A stretch of 64,000 bases of DNA. Origin: Sporosarcina aquimarina. Its GTDB lineage: Bacteria > Bacillota > Bacilli > Bacillales_A > Planococcaceae. Made by a program: the position numbers and the translations under genes. Of this stretch, positions 34,666 through 43,483 are shown in pieces. The stretch is from NCBI RefSeq assembly GCF_019748715.1, contig NZ_JACLBZ010000013.1, positions 28,686 through 92,685 of the forward strand, given 5' to 3'. The notes beneath the pieces were generated by a model. The model ran no database searches. It had not been told where the DNA came from and saw only the letters and a program-made list of their open reading frames with translations. Position 1 is the stretch's first letter. Every line of letters starts with the position of its first letter.

Positions 34666-34694
34666 TTGTCTATGTCTGCAAAGTTTTGTATGAT
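34666..34694 (+). promoter_or_regulatory. Candidate sigma-A promoter of the deaminase gene
   Basis: TTGTCT at 34666 and TATGAT at 34689 are 17 bp apart. The start site would fall near 34701, just before the palindromic element. Confidence 0.5.
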
Positions 34695-34706
34695 GAAGTC
34701 AGAAGA

Positions 34707-34729
34707 CCCGACACTATTTCCCGGGAAAT
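34707..34729. promoter_or_regulatory. 23-bp element with ATTTCCCGGGAAAT palindrome, copy 1
   Basis: CCCGACA, then CTATTT, then a CCCGGGAAAT end, including the perfect 14-bp palindrome at 34716-34729. A copy with two differences is at 45112-45134. It lies between the predicted promoter and the ribosome binding site, in the position of a repressor site. Confidence 0.55.
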
Positions 34730-34753
34730 TTAACTATTCGACAGGAGGAAATA

Positions 34754-35224
34754 ATGATGAATCATAAAAAGTGGTTAGAGCATACAGTGGAAATGGCTAC
34801 AGATAATGTTGTGAATGGCGGAGGTCCTTTTGCAGCAATCGTAGTAAAAGACGGTGAAATTATCGGATCTGGTACGAATCTCGTAGAGTCTACATGTGAT
34901 CCATCCGCCCATGCAGAGTTACTGGCTATTAGGGAGGCATGCACAAAATTACAAACTCTTGATCTATCTGACTGCGTATTATATGCAAGTGGGGAACCGT
35001 GCCCAATGTGTCTCGGCGCGTCATACTGGTCAGCTGTTGGTGAAATCATCTACGCCTGTAGTAAACAGGACGCATATATGGAAGTAGGATTCACGAACCC
35101 TGTCCAAGACTTCTTCCCCGATCAACAGCTACCACCAGAAAAGCGTTCTATTCCATTCATTCAGCAAAAAACAGATAATTCGACAAAGCCATTTATTGAA
35201 TGGAAAAAGCGGCAATCCAAGTAA
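34754..35224 (+). CDS. guaD: Nucleoside/guanine deaminase (CMP/dCMP deaminase fold)
   Basis: A 156-residue zinc deaminase. The zinc site is intact: HAELLAIREA (H and catalytic E) and SGEPCPMCLGASYW (two Cys). Resemblance to B. subtilis guanine deaminase includes GGPFAAIVVKDGEIIGSG, but identity is moderate and the C-terminus differs, so guanine as substrate is probable rather than certain. It would act in purine salvage. AGGAGG lies 5 nt before the first of two adjacent ATGs. A palindromic element lies in its leader. Confidence 0.8.
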   Translation: MMNHKKWLEHTVEMATDNVVNGGGPFAAIVVKDGEIIGSGTNLVESTCDPSAHAELLAIREACTKLQTLDLSDCVLYASGEPCPMCLGASYWSAVGEIIYACSKQDAYMEVGFTNPVQDFFPDQQLPPEKRSIPFIQQKTDNSTKPFIEWKKRQSK

Positions 35225-35273
35225 GTCTGAGAGTTTCCTGAAGTCTCCAAATAGTGTAGGATGAAGGAAGAAA

Positions 35274-35298
35274 TGCAGGAGAAAAAAAATCTCCTGCA
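35274..35298 (+). promoter_or_regulatory. Leader hairpin before the nitroreductase-like gene
   Basis: TGCAGGAGA and TCTCCTGCA form a perfect 9-bp stem around AAAAAAA, ending 10 nt before the GGAGG of the next gene. No U-run follows, so it is not an ordinary terminator for the deaminase gene. Confidence 0.45.
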
Positions 35299-35319
35299 GA
35301 AAAAATGCGGAGGGATCCT

Positions 35320-36051
35320 ATGGTAATCGAATTATTAACGTCTCATGCTTCAGTTCGTCGATATAAGGATGAACCGATCACAAAGGAAACTGTAACAGAA
35401 TTAGTCCGGGCAGGTCAGCATGCGGCCAGTTCACACTTTGTACAGGCTTGCTCTGTCATCTATGTAACAGATACCGAAAAGCGCGGACAGTTAGCGGAGT
35501 TATCTAAAAACCGACGTCAGTTTTATACAGCGGGTGCAGCCCTCGTTTTTTGCATGGACTATAATCGTTTGTCGCATGCCGCTCGCTTGCACGACAGGGA
35601 AATCGACTTTTCCGTTGCTGAAAATGTCTTGGTTGGCGCAATTGATGTAGGCTTATTCGCACAAAATGTCGCGATTGCGGCCGAATCAAAAGGCTATGGC
35701 ATCTGCTATATCGGTGGCGTTCGGAATGCAATCGAAGAGATTTCGGAAGTACTTGAATTGCCAAAAGGTGTCGTCCCTTTATTCGGCATGTCGATCGGTG
35801 TGCCGAATGAAGCAAATGGAGTTAAGCCGCGTCTTCCTGTAGAAGCTGTGTTTCATGAAAACAGCTATAATGAGGAGAAATACGCTACTATTTTGCCGGC
35901 ATACGATGAAATTATTAAAGAATATTACGCAACTCGCGACTCCAATCAAAAGGAATCGACGTGGACAGAACAAATGGCGGACTTCCTAGAAAAGCCCCGC
36001 CGTCTGGATATCAAAACGTTTTTGGAGAAACAAGGCTTCCTATTTAAATAA
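35320..36051 (+). CDS. NADPH-dependent FMN oxidoreductase (NfsA-like nitroreductase)
   Basis: A 243-residue flavoprotein of the NfsA/NfrA1 type. The FMN-binding start is HASVRRYKDEPITKETV, and AGQHAASSHFVQACSVIYVTD is the conserved next block. The typical GLFAQNVAIAAESKGYGICYIGG and FGMSIGVPNE follow. Members reduce nitro compounds, quinones or flavins with NADPH. The start at 35320 has GGAGGG 6 nt upstream; an ATG at 35305 overlaps that site. A hairpin precedes the gene. It may be co-transcribed with the methyltransferase 25 nt downstream. Confidence 0.92.
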   Translation: MVIELLTSHASVRRYKDEPITKETVTELVRAGQHAASSHFVQACSVIYVTDTEKRGQLAELSKNRRQFYTAGAALVFCMDYNRLSHAARLHDREIDFSVAENVLVGAIDVGLFAQNVAIAAESKGYGICYIGGVRNAIEEISEVLELPKGVVPLFGMSIGVPNEANGVKPRLPVEAVFHENSYNEEKYATILPAYDEIIKEYYATRDSNQKESTWTEQMADFLEKPRRLDIKTFLEKQGFLFK

Positions 36052-36076
36052 CCGAGAAAGACAGGAGTGTAAATGA

Positions 36077-37270
36077 ATGTCAGTAGATGAAGTACTGGAA
36101 CTACTGCAGAGACGGATGACGGATGGAACGTTCATTCGAGCTACCATTAGTCGTCCGCGTTTGAAGTCGAATGAAATTAAACGAATTAAGCTGAAGCCTC
36201 TCGAACTAAAAGGTGAATTTTATATACAATTTGAATATCAGCATGAGCGCATCCTTAAGCATGAGAATGTTGCCCTAGGGGAGATCAAACAGCCTTTGCG
36301 GCATGCTCTGGAGCATTATAAACAATTCCATATTGAATTAACGGATGAGACGATACAGATCCAACTTTCGAAGAAGATGAAGGTGTCTATCAAACGAATC
36401 TTTCTCGATACAGAGAAGACCGTTGACTATGCGCATAACCGCAAAAAGCATTATGCGCTGACAGAAGGTACTCCTTACCCGTTCCTCGTCCGGCTCGGCG
36501 TCCAAACACCAGAAGGGAAAGTAAAGAATCAGAAGCATGACAAGTTTCGGCAGATCAATCGTTTCGTTGAGTTGATTGATGATACACTTTCCTATTTGCC
36601 CAAAGACCGAACGATCCGCATTTTGGACTTCGGCTCCGGAAAATCATATTTGACGTTTGCGCTCTATCATTATCTGCGAATCGAAAAAGGTTTGGATATC
36701 CGTGTCACAGGATTGGATTTGAAAAAGGAAGTAATAGAGGAATGTCAGGAGATTGCACGCGATTTACAGTACGATCAATTGGAATTCTTGGTTGGCGATA
36801 TCAATGAATATGAAGGGGACACTGCAGTCGATATGGTCGTGACACTTCACGCATGTGATGTGGCGACGGATATGGCGCTCGCCAAGGCGGTCACATGGGG
36901 AGCATCCGTTATCCTGTCCGTTCCTTGCTGCCAGCATGAGTTGTTTTCCCAATTGGAAGCACCTGCACTGGATGTTATGCTGCAGCACGGCTTGGTGAAG
37001 GAACGGTTCGCCGCTTTAGCTACGGATTCGATCCGTGCAGAATTGCTTTCATTGGTCGGTTATGAAGCACAACTTGTAGAATTTATCGATATGGAGCATA
37101 CTCCAAAAAACATTTTAATCCGAGCCTACCGTGATGGTCTGCGACCTGATCAAGCTCAGATTGATCGCTACGTTGCATTCCGTAACATGCTGCAAGCAAA
37201 ACCATTTTTAGAAAAAGAATTAGAATCGTTGCTCAAATTTATTCCGAATGACAATAGCAGAGGCATTTAA
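36077..37270 (+). CDS. Class I SAM-dependent methyltransferase (Methyltransf_32 type)
   Basis: A 397-residue protein. An N-terminal ~150 residues has no domain that I can name. The Rossmann methyltransferase domain begins with IRILDFGSGKSYLTFALYHY (SAM loop) and TGLDLKKEVIEECQE. The block VTLHACDVATDMALAKA then SVPCCQHEL is typical of this family, which includes GSTCD-like proteins. The target is unknown. The last 51 nt overlap the 3' end of pstA on the other strand. Confidence 0.87.
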   Translation: MSVDEVLELLQRRMTDGTFIRATISRPRLKSNEIKRIKLKPLELKGEFYIQFEYQHERILKHENVALGEIKQPLRHALEHYKQFHIELTDETIQIQLSKKMKVSIKRIFLDTEKTVDYAHNRKKHYALTEGTPYPFLVRLGVQTPEGKVKNQKHDKFRQINRFVELIDDTLSYLPKDRTIRILDFGSGKSYLTFALYHYLRIEKGLDIRVTGLDLKKEVIEECQEIARDLQYDQLEFLVGDINEYEGDTAVDMVVTLHACDVATDMALAKAVTWGASVILSVPCCQHELFSQLEAPALDVMLQHGLVKERFAALATDSIRAELLSLVGYEAQLVEFIDMEHTPKNILIRAYRDGLRPDQAQIDRYVAFRNMLQAKPFLEKELESLLKFIPNDNSRGI

Positions 37271-38086
37271 TAAAAATAAGGCCGTCAGCAGTACAAGAAT
37301 AGTCGCAGCTGCCAAGTTAGCGTATTCGGCAAGCAATGATGAATCCATCGTCCAATAATAGATTTGCATCGGCAACACCGTGAACTTATCAAAGATACTC
37401 ATCGGGATCGGCATTAGCAACGCTGGTATCCCGATGACTACTAGCGGTGCGGTTTCGCCTATCGCACGAGACAAAGCCAGAATGGATCCTGTCAAGATAC
37501 TAGGCAACGCGACTGGTAACAAAACGGAACGAATGGTTTGCCATTTCGTAGCGCCTAATCCATAAGATGCTTCTCCAAGGAAAGCGGGAATCGCACGCAA
37601 TGCTTCCTGACTGGACACGATTACAATTGGCAAGACTAGCAATGACATCGTCAATCCCCCAGCCAGCACAATATTTCCGAAATCGAGCGCCCGAACAAAT
37701 ATCGTCATCCCTAATATCCCATAGACAATAGAAGGAACCCCTGCTAAGTTCGCGATATTCGTTTGGATCAGCTCACGCATCTTCCCCTTCTTCGCGTACA
37801 TCTCCAAATAAATGGCCGTTCCAACTCCTACGATTGTCGTAATTGGAATAACTACTGCCATTAGCCATAATGTCCCTAAAATTGCGCCTTTGATCCCTGC
37901 CTTTTCAGGCTGTGTAGAAAGGCGACCAGTAAGGAAATCTGCGTTCAACCATCCAATTCCTTGTTCGATCACACGATACAACAGCACGAAGAGCACCAGC
38001 AGTCCGAATAAGGAAGCCGACAGAAAAACAAATTTCGCGAGTTGATTGCTGATCATTCGACCTCGAAAACTTCTCATACTCACCAC
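37220..38086 (-). CDS. pstA: Phosphate ABC transporter permease PstA
   Basis: A 288-residue permease with six transmembrane helices. It has IGWLNADFLTGRLSTQPEKAG after the first helix and the coupling-loop motif EALRAIPAFLGEASYGLGATKWQ. The C-terminal helix LAAATILVLLTALFLLNASA is also typical. It carries phosphate across the membrane with PstC. The GTG start is 8 nt after a GGAGG within the end of pstC; an ATG at 38077 is an alternative. pstB does not follow. The gene instead ends by overlapping a convergent methyltransferase gene. Confidence 0.93.
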   Translation of the reverse strand: MVSMRSFRGRMISNQLAKFVFLSASLFGLLVLFVLLYRVIEQGIGWLNADFLTGRLSTQPEKAGIKGAILGTLWLMAVVIPITTIVGVGTAIYLEMYAKKGKMRELIQTNIANLAGVPSIVYGILGMTIFVRALDFGNIVLAGGLTMSLLVLPIVIVSSQEALRAIPAFLGEASYGLGATKWQTIRSVLLPVALPSILTGSILALSRAIGETAPLVVIGIPALLMPIPMSIFDKFTVLPMQIYYWTMDSSLLAEYANLAAATILVLLTALFLLNASAIVIRNKFEQRF

Positions 38087-39025
38087 TTAGTACTCCTCCT
38101 TAAACTTCTTGGAAATATAACGTGCCAACATATTCATTACAAGCGTGAACACGAATAACGTCATGGCAACAGCATACAAACTATAATAGATTGTCGTGCC
38201 TGCAGAAGCATCGCCACCCGTCACCTCAACAATATAGGCGGTCATGGTTTGCATAGACTCCGTAACATCCAGTGTAAAGTTTTTCGAACTACCGCTCGCA
38301 ATCGTGACAATCATTGTTTCTCCAATTGCTCGTGAAATTCCCAATACAATGGAGGCGATAATGCCCGAGAGTGCTGCTGGAATGACGACTTTACGAGTTA
38401 CTTCGAGCTTGGTGGCACCTAAGCCAAATGCACCGTCGCGTAAAGAGTTTGGCACAGAACGCATGGCATCTTCTGATAAAGATGCAACCATTGGGATAAT
38501 CATAATTCCCATGACAATACCCGGACTTAATAAGTTGGTTGCTTGGAGACTCGGAATCCAGTCACGCAAGATTGGCGTTACGAAAGTGAAGGCAAAAAAA
38601 CCATAGACAATTGTCGGAATCCCCGCAAGTAGTTCTAGGGCAGGCTTCAAAAACTTTCTCCACCTCGCAGAAGCGTACTCACTCAAATAGATCGCAGTCA
38701 TTAAACCAAATGGAATCGCCACTGCCATCGCAATTAATGTAGAAAGAATGGTCCCTGTCAGGAGTGGCAAAACGCCGAATTGGGGAGTTTGACTTAATGG
38801 TTTTAAGACCGTCCCTGTGAAAAACTCTAATATGGAAACTCGTTGAAAAAAGCTAATTGTCTCGGATAATAAAACGATGACAATACCAATCGTTGTGACG
38901 ATCGATAAAAATGTCAGCAAAAACAGGCCAATCGGGATCAATCGTTCGCGTGCCTTCCGACGTTGATGCCGTTCTGCTATCTGTCGGAAGTGGATGTCTT
39001 TTGAGTTTTCTTGCCTAGTAAGCAT
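38087..39025 (-). CDS. pstC: Phosphate ABC transporter permease PstC
   Basis: A 312-residue permease. It has six helices and the PstC blocks FFTGTVLKPLSQTPQFGVLPLL, split here as FFTGTVLKPLSQ and FGVLPLLTGT. The coupling loop is EDAMRSVPNSLRDGAFGLGATK. The start at 39025 has GGGAGTG 5 nt upstream; the open frame extends 18 codons farther without a site. It sits between pstS and pstA in a Pho-box-controlled operon. Confidence 0.93.
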   Translation of the reverse strand: MLTRQENSKDIHFRQIAERHQRRKARERLIPIGLFLLTFLSIVTTIGIVIVLLSETISFFQRVSILEFFTGTVLKPLSQTPQFGVLPLLTGTILSTLIAMAVAIPFGLMTAIYLSEYASARWRKFLKPALELLAGIPTIVYGFFAFTFVTPILRDWIPSLQATNLLSPGIVMGIMIIPMVASLSEDAMRSVPNSLRDGAFGLGATKLEVTRKVVIPAALSGIIASIVLGISRAIGETMIVTIASGSSKNFTLDVTESMQTMTAYIVEVTGGDASAGTTIYYSLYAVAMTLFVFTLVMNMLARYISKKFKEEY

Positions 39026-39087
39026 TTCTTCACTCCCTATATGTAATACGGGAGTGAGATAGGATATCTCCTCCCGCATCGTCCATC

Positions 39088-40071
39088 TTATTTAGACTCT
39101 TGTAACGTTCGTAAGTATTCTAAGTTCTCGATTGCTTCATTCTCAGGGATTGGAGCAAATCCAGTTTCTGCTGCGAATTTATTCATATTTTCTATTAAAT
39201 AGTGCGTGAAATCCAACACTTGAGGTTTTTCCTTTGCGTGATCCACATTCAAATATGTGAATACAGGACGAGTGAAGGGTGCGTATGCCCCATCTTCCGC
39301 GATGGTATTCATGGCCGGTTCCACTGCACCCTTTCCAAAGTCTACACTGACTGCTTGCAGTTGATCTTCGTTGTTTACATAGTAACCGTAACCGAAGAAT
39401 GCAATTCCGTTTTTATCTTCAGACACTAGATTGACTAATGTAGAGTACTCTTGCTGTAAATTGATATGGTCGCTCATATCTTGTTCTTCCAACACTTTTT
39501 CATAGAAGAATTCGTATGTTCCATGGTTTTCATTAGGTCCCATTGGCTTGATCTCTTCTGCTGGCCACTCTGGATTGATATCCGACCATTTCGTTACACC
39601 GCTATCCGCTACGAAAATACTGATTAATTGTTCTGGCGTCATTTCAGTTGCCCAGTCATTCTCCTTGTTGATGACAAACGTCAATCCATCTAGCGCTACT
39701 TTCAATTCTTTTACTTCCATGCCAAGTTTCTCTGCTTCTTCTTTCTCTTCATCTTTTATTGGGCGAGATGCATCGTTAAAGTCTGTACCGTTTTCTGTAA
39801 GGAACTTTTTGAAGCCTGCACCTGTTCCTGCACGACTGACTTCCACTGAGACGTCTTCTTGTTCATTGATCATATATTCTTCGGCGATTTTTGCCATCAA
39901 CGGATAAACCGTCCCTGATCCATCAATGACCACACTTCCTTCTAGCTTTTCTGGTTTATTTGCCTGCTCTTCATCTTGATTCGACTCGTTTGCGTCTGCG
40001 TTGCCGCACGCTGCCATCAATATAGCCGCAAATAACATTCCTACCCACCATACTGCCTTTTTCTTCTGCAT
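39088..40071 (-). CDS. pstS: Phosphate-binding lipoprotein PstS
   Basis: A 327-residue lipoprotein with lipobox AAILMAACG and an acidic linker. The phosphate-binding core shows VVIDGSGTVYPLMAKIAEEY, VSRAGTGAGFKKF and DFNDASRPIKDEE, including the T/S and D-x-S-R residues that contact phosphate. It captures phosphate outside the membrane for PstCA. The start at 40071 has AAAGGG about 8 nt upstream. It is the first gene of pstSCA, with four PhoP half-sites upstream. Confidence 0.95.
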   Translation of the reverse strand: MQKKKAVWWVGMLFAAILMAACGNADANESNQDEEQANKPEKLEGSVVIDGSGTVYPLMAKIAEEYMINEQEDVSVEVSRAGTGAGFKKFLTENGTDFNDASRPIKDEEKEEAEKLGMEVKELKVALDGLTFVINKENDWATEMTPEQLISIFVADSGVTKWSDINPEWPAEEIKPMGPNENHGTYEFFYEKVLEEQDMSDHINLQQEYSTLVNLVSEDKNGIAFFGYGYYVNNEDQLQAVSVDFGKGAVEPAMNTIAEDGAYAPFTRPVFTYLNVDHAKEKPQVLDFTHYLIENMNKFAAETGFAPIPENEAIENLEYLRTLQESK

Positions 40072-40114
40072 GCTGATCGCCCTTTCCATTCGTTTAATCG
40101 TTTCTACAATTACG

Positions 40115-40168
40115 ACTATACTAGGCGAATGTAAAGCCAGTGTGGATCGTATGTAAAGGTTGTGTTAA
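40115..40168 (-). promoter_or_regulatory. PhoP-type promoter of pstS with four phased half-sites
   Basis: On the minus strand TTAACA, TTTACA, TCCACA and TTTACA begin 11 bp apart (40168, 40157, 40146, 40135). TATAGT follows 9 nt later at 40115-40120. This is the standard PhoP-box arrangement. Confidence 0.85.
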
Positions 40169-40185
40169 TTAGCGAAAAAAAAAGA

Positions 40186-40232
40186 AAAAGCAAGGAACGG
40201 GATCGAAAAAACTCCATCCATTCCTTGCTTTT
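40186..40232. terminator. Terminator between pstS and patB
   Basis: AAAAAGCAAGGAA and TTCCTTGCTTTTT form a 13-bp stem. Long A- and T-runs flank it, and it serves patB on the minus strand. Confidence 0.85.
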
Positions 40233-40236
40233 TCTC

Positions 40237-41418
40237 TTATTGTGGTAAATGTTCGATGATACTATCGACAGCTTGTTTGATATGTCGCGGCTCTGTCCCT
40301 AAGTTCAGGCGAATAAAGCCTCTGGATTTTTCACCGAACCATTCACCGTAATCGATCGCTAACTTACAAGTATCTTGTACAAATTCTTTAACGTCTTCTG
40401 GATCGATATAAGGGCGCAAGTCAATCCATAATAAATACGTTCCTTCCAGCGGACTGATAACCAATTTCGGCACATGCTCTGCAAATTGTTCCACTGCATA
40501 ACGTTCATTCGATTTCACGACTGCACGTAAACCTTCCAGCCAATCCGCTCCGTGTCGGAATGCCGCTTCAGAAGCCGTCATACCAAGTAGATTCACTTCC
40601 GTCTGATTGACCGACTTTACAAATCGATCGAACTGTTCGCGCAACTCTTCATTCTCTATAATAATTTGTGAAGTCAAAAGCCCCGCCAAATTAAATGTCT
40701 TGGATGCTGCCGTTACCGTAACGATGCGTTCCGAGAACTTACCGTCCGCTACAATTGCAGATGGAAGATGCGTGTGATCATCAAATGTCATATCATGATG
40801 GATTTCATCAGAGACGATTAGGACGTTATGTTTATCACAAATCGACAACAATTTTTCTGCTTCCTCCGCAGTCCATACACGTCCAACCGGGTTATGCGGC
40901 GTACAATGAATGAACAACTTCACATCATTATCGATGATTTGCTTTTCAAAGTCTTCAAAGTCGATAGTGTACTTGCCACCAGTATTAATGAGCTCACTAC
41001 TCACAAGTTTTCGTCCAGTGTCCTTCACCGCATTGCTGAACGGGTAATAAACTGGCGATAAAATAATGACTGCATCTTCAGGTTTCGTAAAGGCATTCAC
41101 AAACCAGTAGAGTGCCGTCACCACACCTGTTGAAAAACGCATCCATTCTTTTTTCACTTCGTAACCATGACGTTCGCGCTCCCAGCCAATGAAGGCTTCG
41201 TAGTAAGAATCGGGTGCATATGTATAACCGAACACGCCATGGTCCACTTTTTCTTTAAGAGCTTCTACAACTTGCTCAGGTACTTTAAATTCCATATCCG
41301 CCACCCAAGCAGCCAGCAAATCGGCGTTACCAAATCGCTCCTCTAACTTATCCCACTTCAATGAATTTGTCCCTTTTCGTTCAATTGCATACCGCTCCAA
41401 AAACTCTTCCTTTTTCAT
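40237..41418 (-). CDS. patB: PatB/MalY-type cystathionine beta-lyase aminotransferase
   Basis: A 393-residue fold-type I PLP enzyme. It starts with the PatB pattern RKGTNSLKWDKLEERFG and WVADMEFKVPEQVVEAL. SDEIHHDMTF is followed by the PLP-lysine region TAASKTFNLAGL. IRLNLGTEP is the usual C-terminal arginine motif. The family cleaves C-S bonds of cystathionine and related compounds. GGAGG lies 7 nt before the ATG. It is a single gene. Confidence 0.93.
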   Translation of the reverse strand: MKKEEFLERYAIERKGTNSLKWDKLEERFGNADLLAAWVADMEFKVPEQVVEALKEKVDHGVFGYTYAPDSYYEAFIGWERERHGYEVKKEWMRFSTGVVTALYWFVNAFTKPEDAVIILSPVYYPFSNAVKDTGRKLVSSELINTGGKYTIDFEDFEKQIIDNDVKLFIHCTPHNPVGRVWTAEEAEKLLSICDKHNVLIVSDEIHHDMTFDDHTHLPSAIVADGKFSERIVTVTAASKTFNLAGLLTSQIIIENEELREQFDRFVKSVNQTEVNLLGMTASEAAFRHGADWLEGLRAVVKSNERYAVEQFAEHVPKLVISPLEGTYLLWIDLRPYIDPEDVKEFVQDTCKLAIDYGEWFGEKSRGFIRLNLGTEPRHIKQAVDSIIEHLPQ

Positions 41419-41549
41419 ATATAATCCTCCCAGTCGCTTAAATTTTCACACCTATCAGTCTACTCAGATTGTACCATACGTACCGTTTCTCTTCCTCTCT
41501 AGGCGCTAGGATTTTTTTCGGCATTTCCAAATCAAAGAAGATAATCAAT

Positions 41550-41581
41550 AAGTGACGAAAACCATTTGGTCTTCGTCACTT
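41550..41581 (-). terminator. Stem-loop after the Mta-like gene
   Basis: AAGTGACGAA and TTCGTCACTT form an extended stem around ACC-ATTT-GGT. The T-run on the minus strand is weak. Confidence 0.6.
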
Positions 41582-41591
41582 ATTTCATGTT

Positions 41592-42308
41592 TTATACCTG
41601 CCGATCCGAATATATACTCATCGCATCTCGCATGAACACCGCGAGCCCTTCGCCAAACTGATCGATGTTTTGTGTGAAACGTTCATCCGCCACGTACATT
41701 TCCCCCAGTCCTTTAAAAGCAGCCAATGAATAACTGCCCATCTGGTTTAATAACATAAACCATTTCTCAATGGCTTCTTGTGCTTCATTAGAACCTGGCT
41801 CCAAGTGGCGCAGTTCGGCAAGTTTGAAATATATTCGATTCATCTTTTCCTGCATTTCTTCATTAAAGTTATGCTTTGTCTGACCTACCGCCTTCTCTCC
41901 CCATCTCGCCTTCGCTTCCTCTTCATATGGGTTCGTACGGAAATCAAACCCCTTAAACTTCTCTTCATTCGTCATTTTAGTTTCCCCTCTCTCTGATTGA
42001 ATCGTTCGATCGATCGTAGCTAGCATGATCTCTAGTTGCGACTTTTTATCGAGCAACATATCACGCTGCAATTCCAACGCCGCCACACGTTCAAATTCTG
42101 GGCTTAACAGTAACTCTTTAATTCGCTTCAATGAAAATCCTAGTTCACGAAAGAACAGAATTTGCTGCAAATCGGCTAGATTTTCATTAGAATACAAACG
42201 ATATCCTGCTTCCGTTACGTGATCAGGTCTGAGCAATCCAATGTCATCGTAATGATGCAGTGTCCGGATGCTGACACCTGTCAGTTCAGCTACTTCCTTC
42301 ACTTTCAT
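41592..42308 (-). CDS. mta: MerR family multidrug-responsive activator with TipAS domain (Mta-like)
   Basis: A 238-residue regulator. The MerR winged helix is MKVKEVAELTGVSIRTLHHY, and DIGLLRP follows it. A dimerisation coiled coil leads to a TipAS effector domain (about 125-235) with FKLAELRHLEPGSNEAQEAIE. B. subtilis Mta has this architecture and activates multidrug exporters after binding drugs. Its own promoter has the 19-bp spacer that MerR proteins remodel, so it probably autoactivates. No exporter is adjacent. Confidence 0.92.
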   Translation of the reverse strand: MKVKEVAELTGVSIRTLHHYDDIGLLRPDHVTEAGYRLYSNENLADLQQILFFRELGFSLKRIKELLLSPEFERVAALELQRDMLLDKKSQLEIMLATIDRTIQSERGETKMTNEEKFKGFDFRTNPYEEEAKARWGEKAVGQTKHNFNEEMQEKMNRIYFKLAELRHLEPGSNEAQEAIEKWFMLLNQMGSYSLAAFKGLGEMYVADERFTQNIDQFGEGLAVFMRDAMSIYSDRQV

Positions 42309-42332
42309 CTGTTCCGCCTCCTTTCTATTCCT

Positions 42333-42363
42333 ACTATAAATCCTAACGTAACGTGAGAGTCAA
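42333..42363 (-). promoter_or_regulatory. MerR-type promoter of the mta-like gene
   Basis: On the minus strand TTGACT and TATAGT are 19 bp apart, with a dyad (CTCACGT and ACGTTAG) in the spacer. A long spacer with a dyad is the hallmark of MerR-activated promoters. Confidence 0.8.
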
Positions 42364-42478
42364 CCAGTTATTTAAAACTATAATATGTAGTGAATAAGTC
42401 TTCCACTTTGAATGATTCAGATAAGTAAGTTAGTATAATGCTAGAGAGATGACTTTACATAGTGGAAGGAGAAATTTC

Positions 42479-43474
42479 ATGTCCCAATCATTTAACGCAC
42501 TTGTAGTAGACAAGCAGGAAGGACAATTTTCAGTACAGGTCCAACAACTTTCATTGGACGATCTGCCTGAAGGTGACGTGCTGATTCGCGTCCATTACTC
42601 GGGCATCAATTATAAAGACAGCCTCGCTTCAATACCTAACGGAAACATCGTGCAAAACTATCCGATGGTGCCTGGTATTGATTTAGCAGGGGTTGTAGTG
42701 TCTTCAACGGATGAACGATTCAAAGAGGGCGATGAAGTCATTGCAACGAGTTACGAAATCGGTGTGTCGCAATTCGGAGGGTACAGCGAATATGCGAGAG
42801 TCCAAGCGGATTGGGTCGTTCCACTTCCAGAAGGACTTTCATTAAAAGAAGCAATGATTATCGGGACAGCAGGCTTTACGGCGGCCTTGTCTGTTCAGCG
42901 TCTCGAAGAAAATCATGTATCGTCTGATAAAGGAAAAGTTCTGGTTACAGGGGCGACTGGCGGAGTCGGCAGCTTTGCGATTTCATTTTTATCAAAGCTT
43001 GGCTATGACGTGGAAGCAAGCACCGGCAAACAAGAAGAGCATGCGTACTTAAAGTCAATCGGTGCTAAATCGATTGTTTCGCGCGAAGAAGTCTATGACG
43101 GAAAAATTCGTGCACTCGGCAAACAGAAATGGGCTGCAGCGGTCGATCCGGTCGGCGGTGAGCCACTAGCTTCGTTATTGAGCCAAATTGAGTATGGCGG
43201 ATCAGTAGCGGTGAGCGGTTTGACAGCAGGTACGAAAGTTCCAACGGCCGTGTTCCCATTCATCTTACGCGCGGTCAATCTGCTCGGCATCGATTCTGTC
43301 TATTGCCCAATGGATACACGTAAAAAAGTATGGGACCGTTTAGCAACAGATTTGAAGCTGCCGGACTTGGAACAGCTTGTGCAAAAGGAGATTTCATTGG
43401 ACGAGTTGCCTGATGCACTGCCGGTTTTATTGCAAGGCGAAGCACGAGGTCGGATGATTGTGAAATTGTTGTAA
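42479..43474 (+). CDS. yhfP: YhdH/YhfP-type quinone or acryloyl-CoA oxidoreductase
   Basis: A 331-residue zinc-free medium-chain dehydrogenase/reductase. It is close to B. subtilis YhfP. Shared blocks are IRVHYSGINYKDSLAS, MVPGIDLAGVV, the nucleotide-binding VLVTGATGGVGSFAI and LLGIDSVYCPMD. The family (YhdH/AcuI) reduces acryloyl-CoA or quinones with NADPH. The start at 42479 has GGAAGGAG 7 nt upstream. A TATAAT lies at 42433. It is a single gene. Confidence 0.93.
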   Translation: MSQSFNALVVDKQEGQFSVQVQQLSLDDLPEGDVLIRVHYSGINYKDSLASIPNGNIVQNYPMVPGIDLAGVVVSSTDERFKEGDEVIATSYEIGVSQFGGYSEYARVQADWVVPLPEGLSLKEAMIIGTAGFTAALSVQRLEENHVSSDKGKVLVTGATGGVGSFAISFLSKLGYDVEASTGKQEEHAYLKSIGAKSIVSREEVYDGKIRALGKQKWAAAVDPVGGEPLASLLSQIEYGGSVAVSGLTAGTKVPTAVFPFILRAVNLLGIDSVYCPMDTRKKVWDRLATDLKLPDLEQLVQKEISLDELPDALPVLLQGEARGRMIVKLL

Positions 43475-43483
43475 GTTCAAAAA

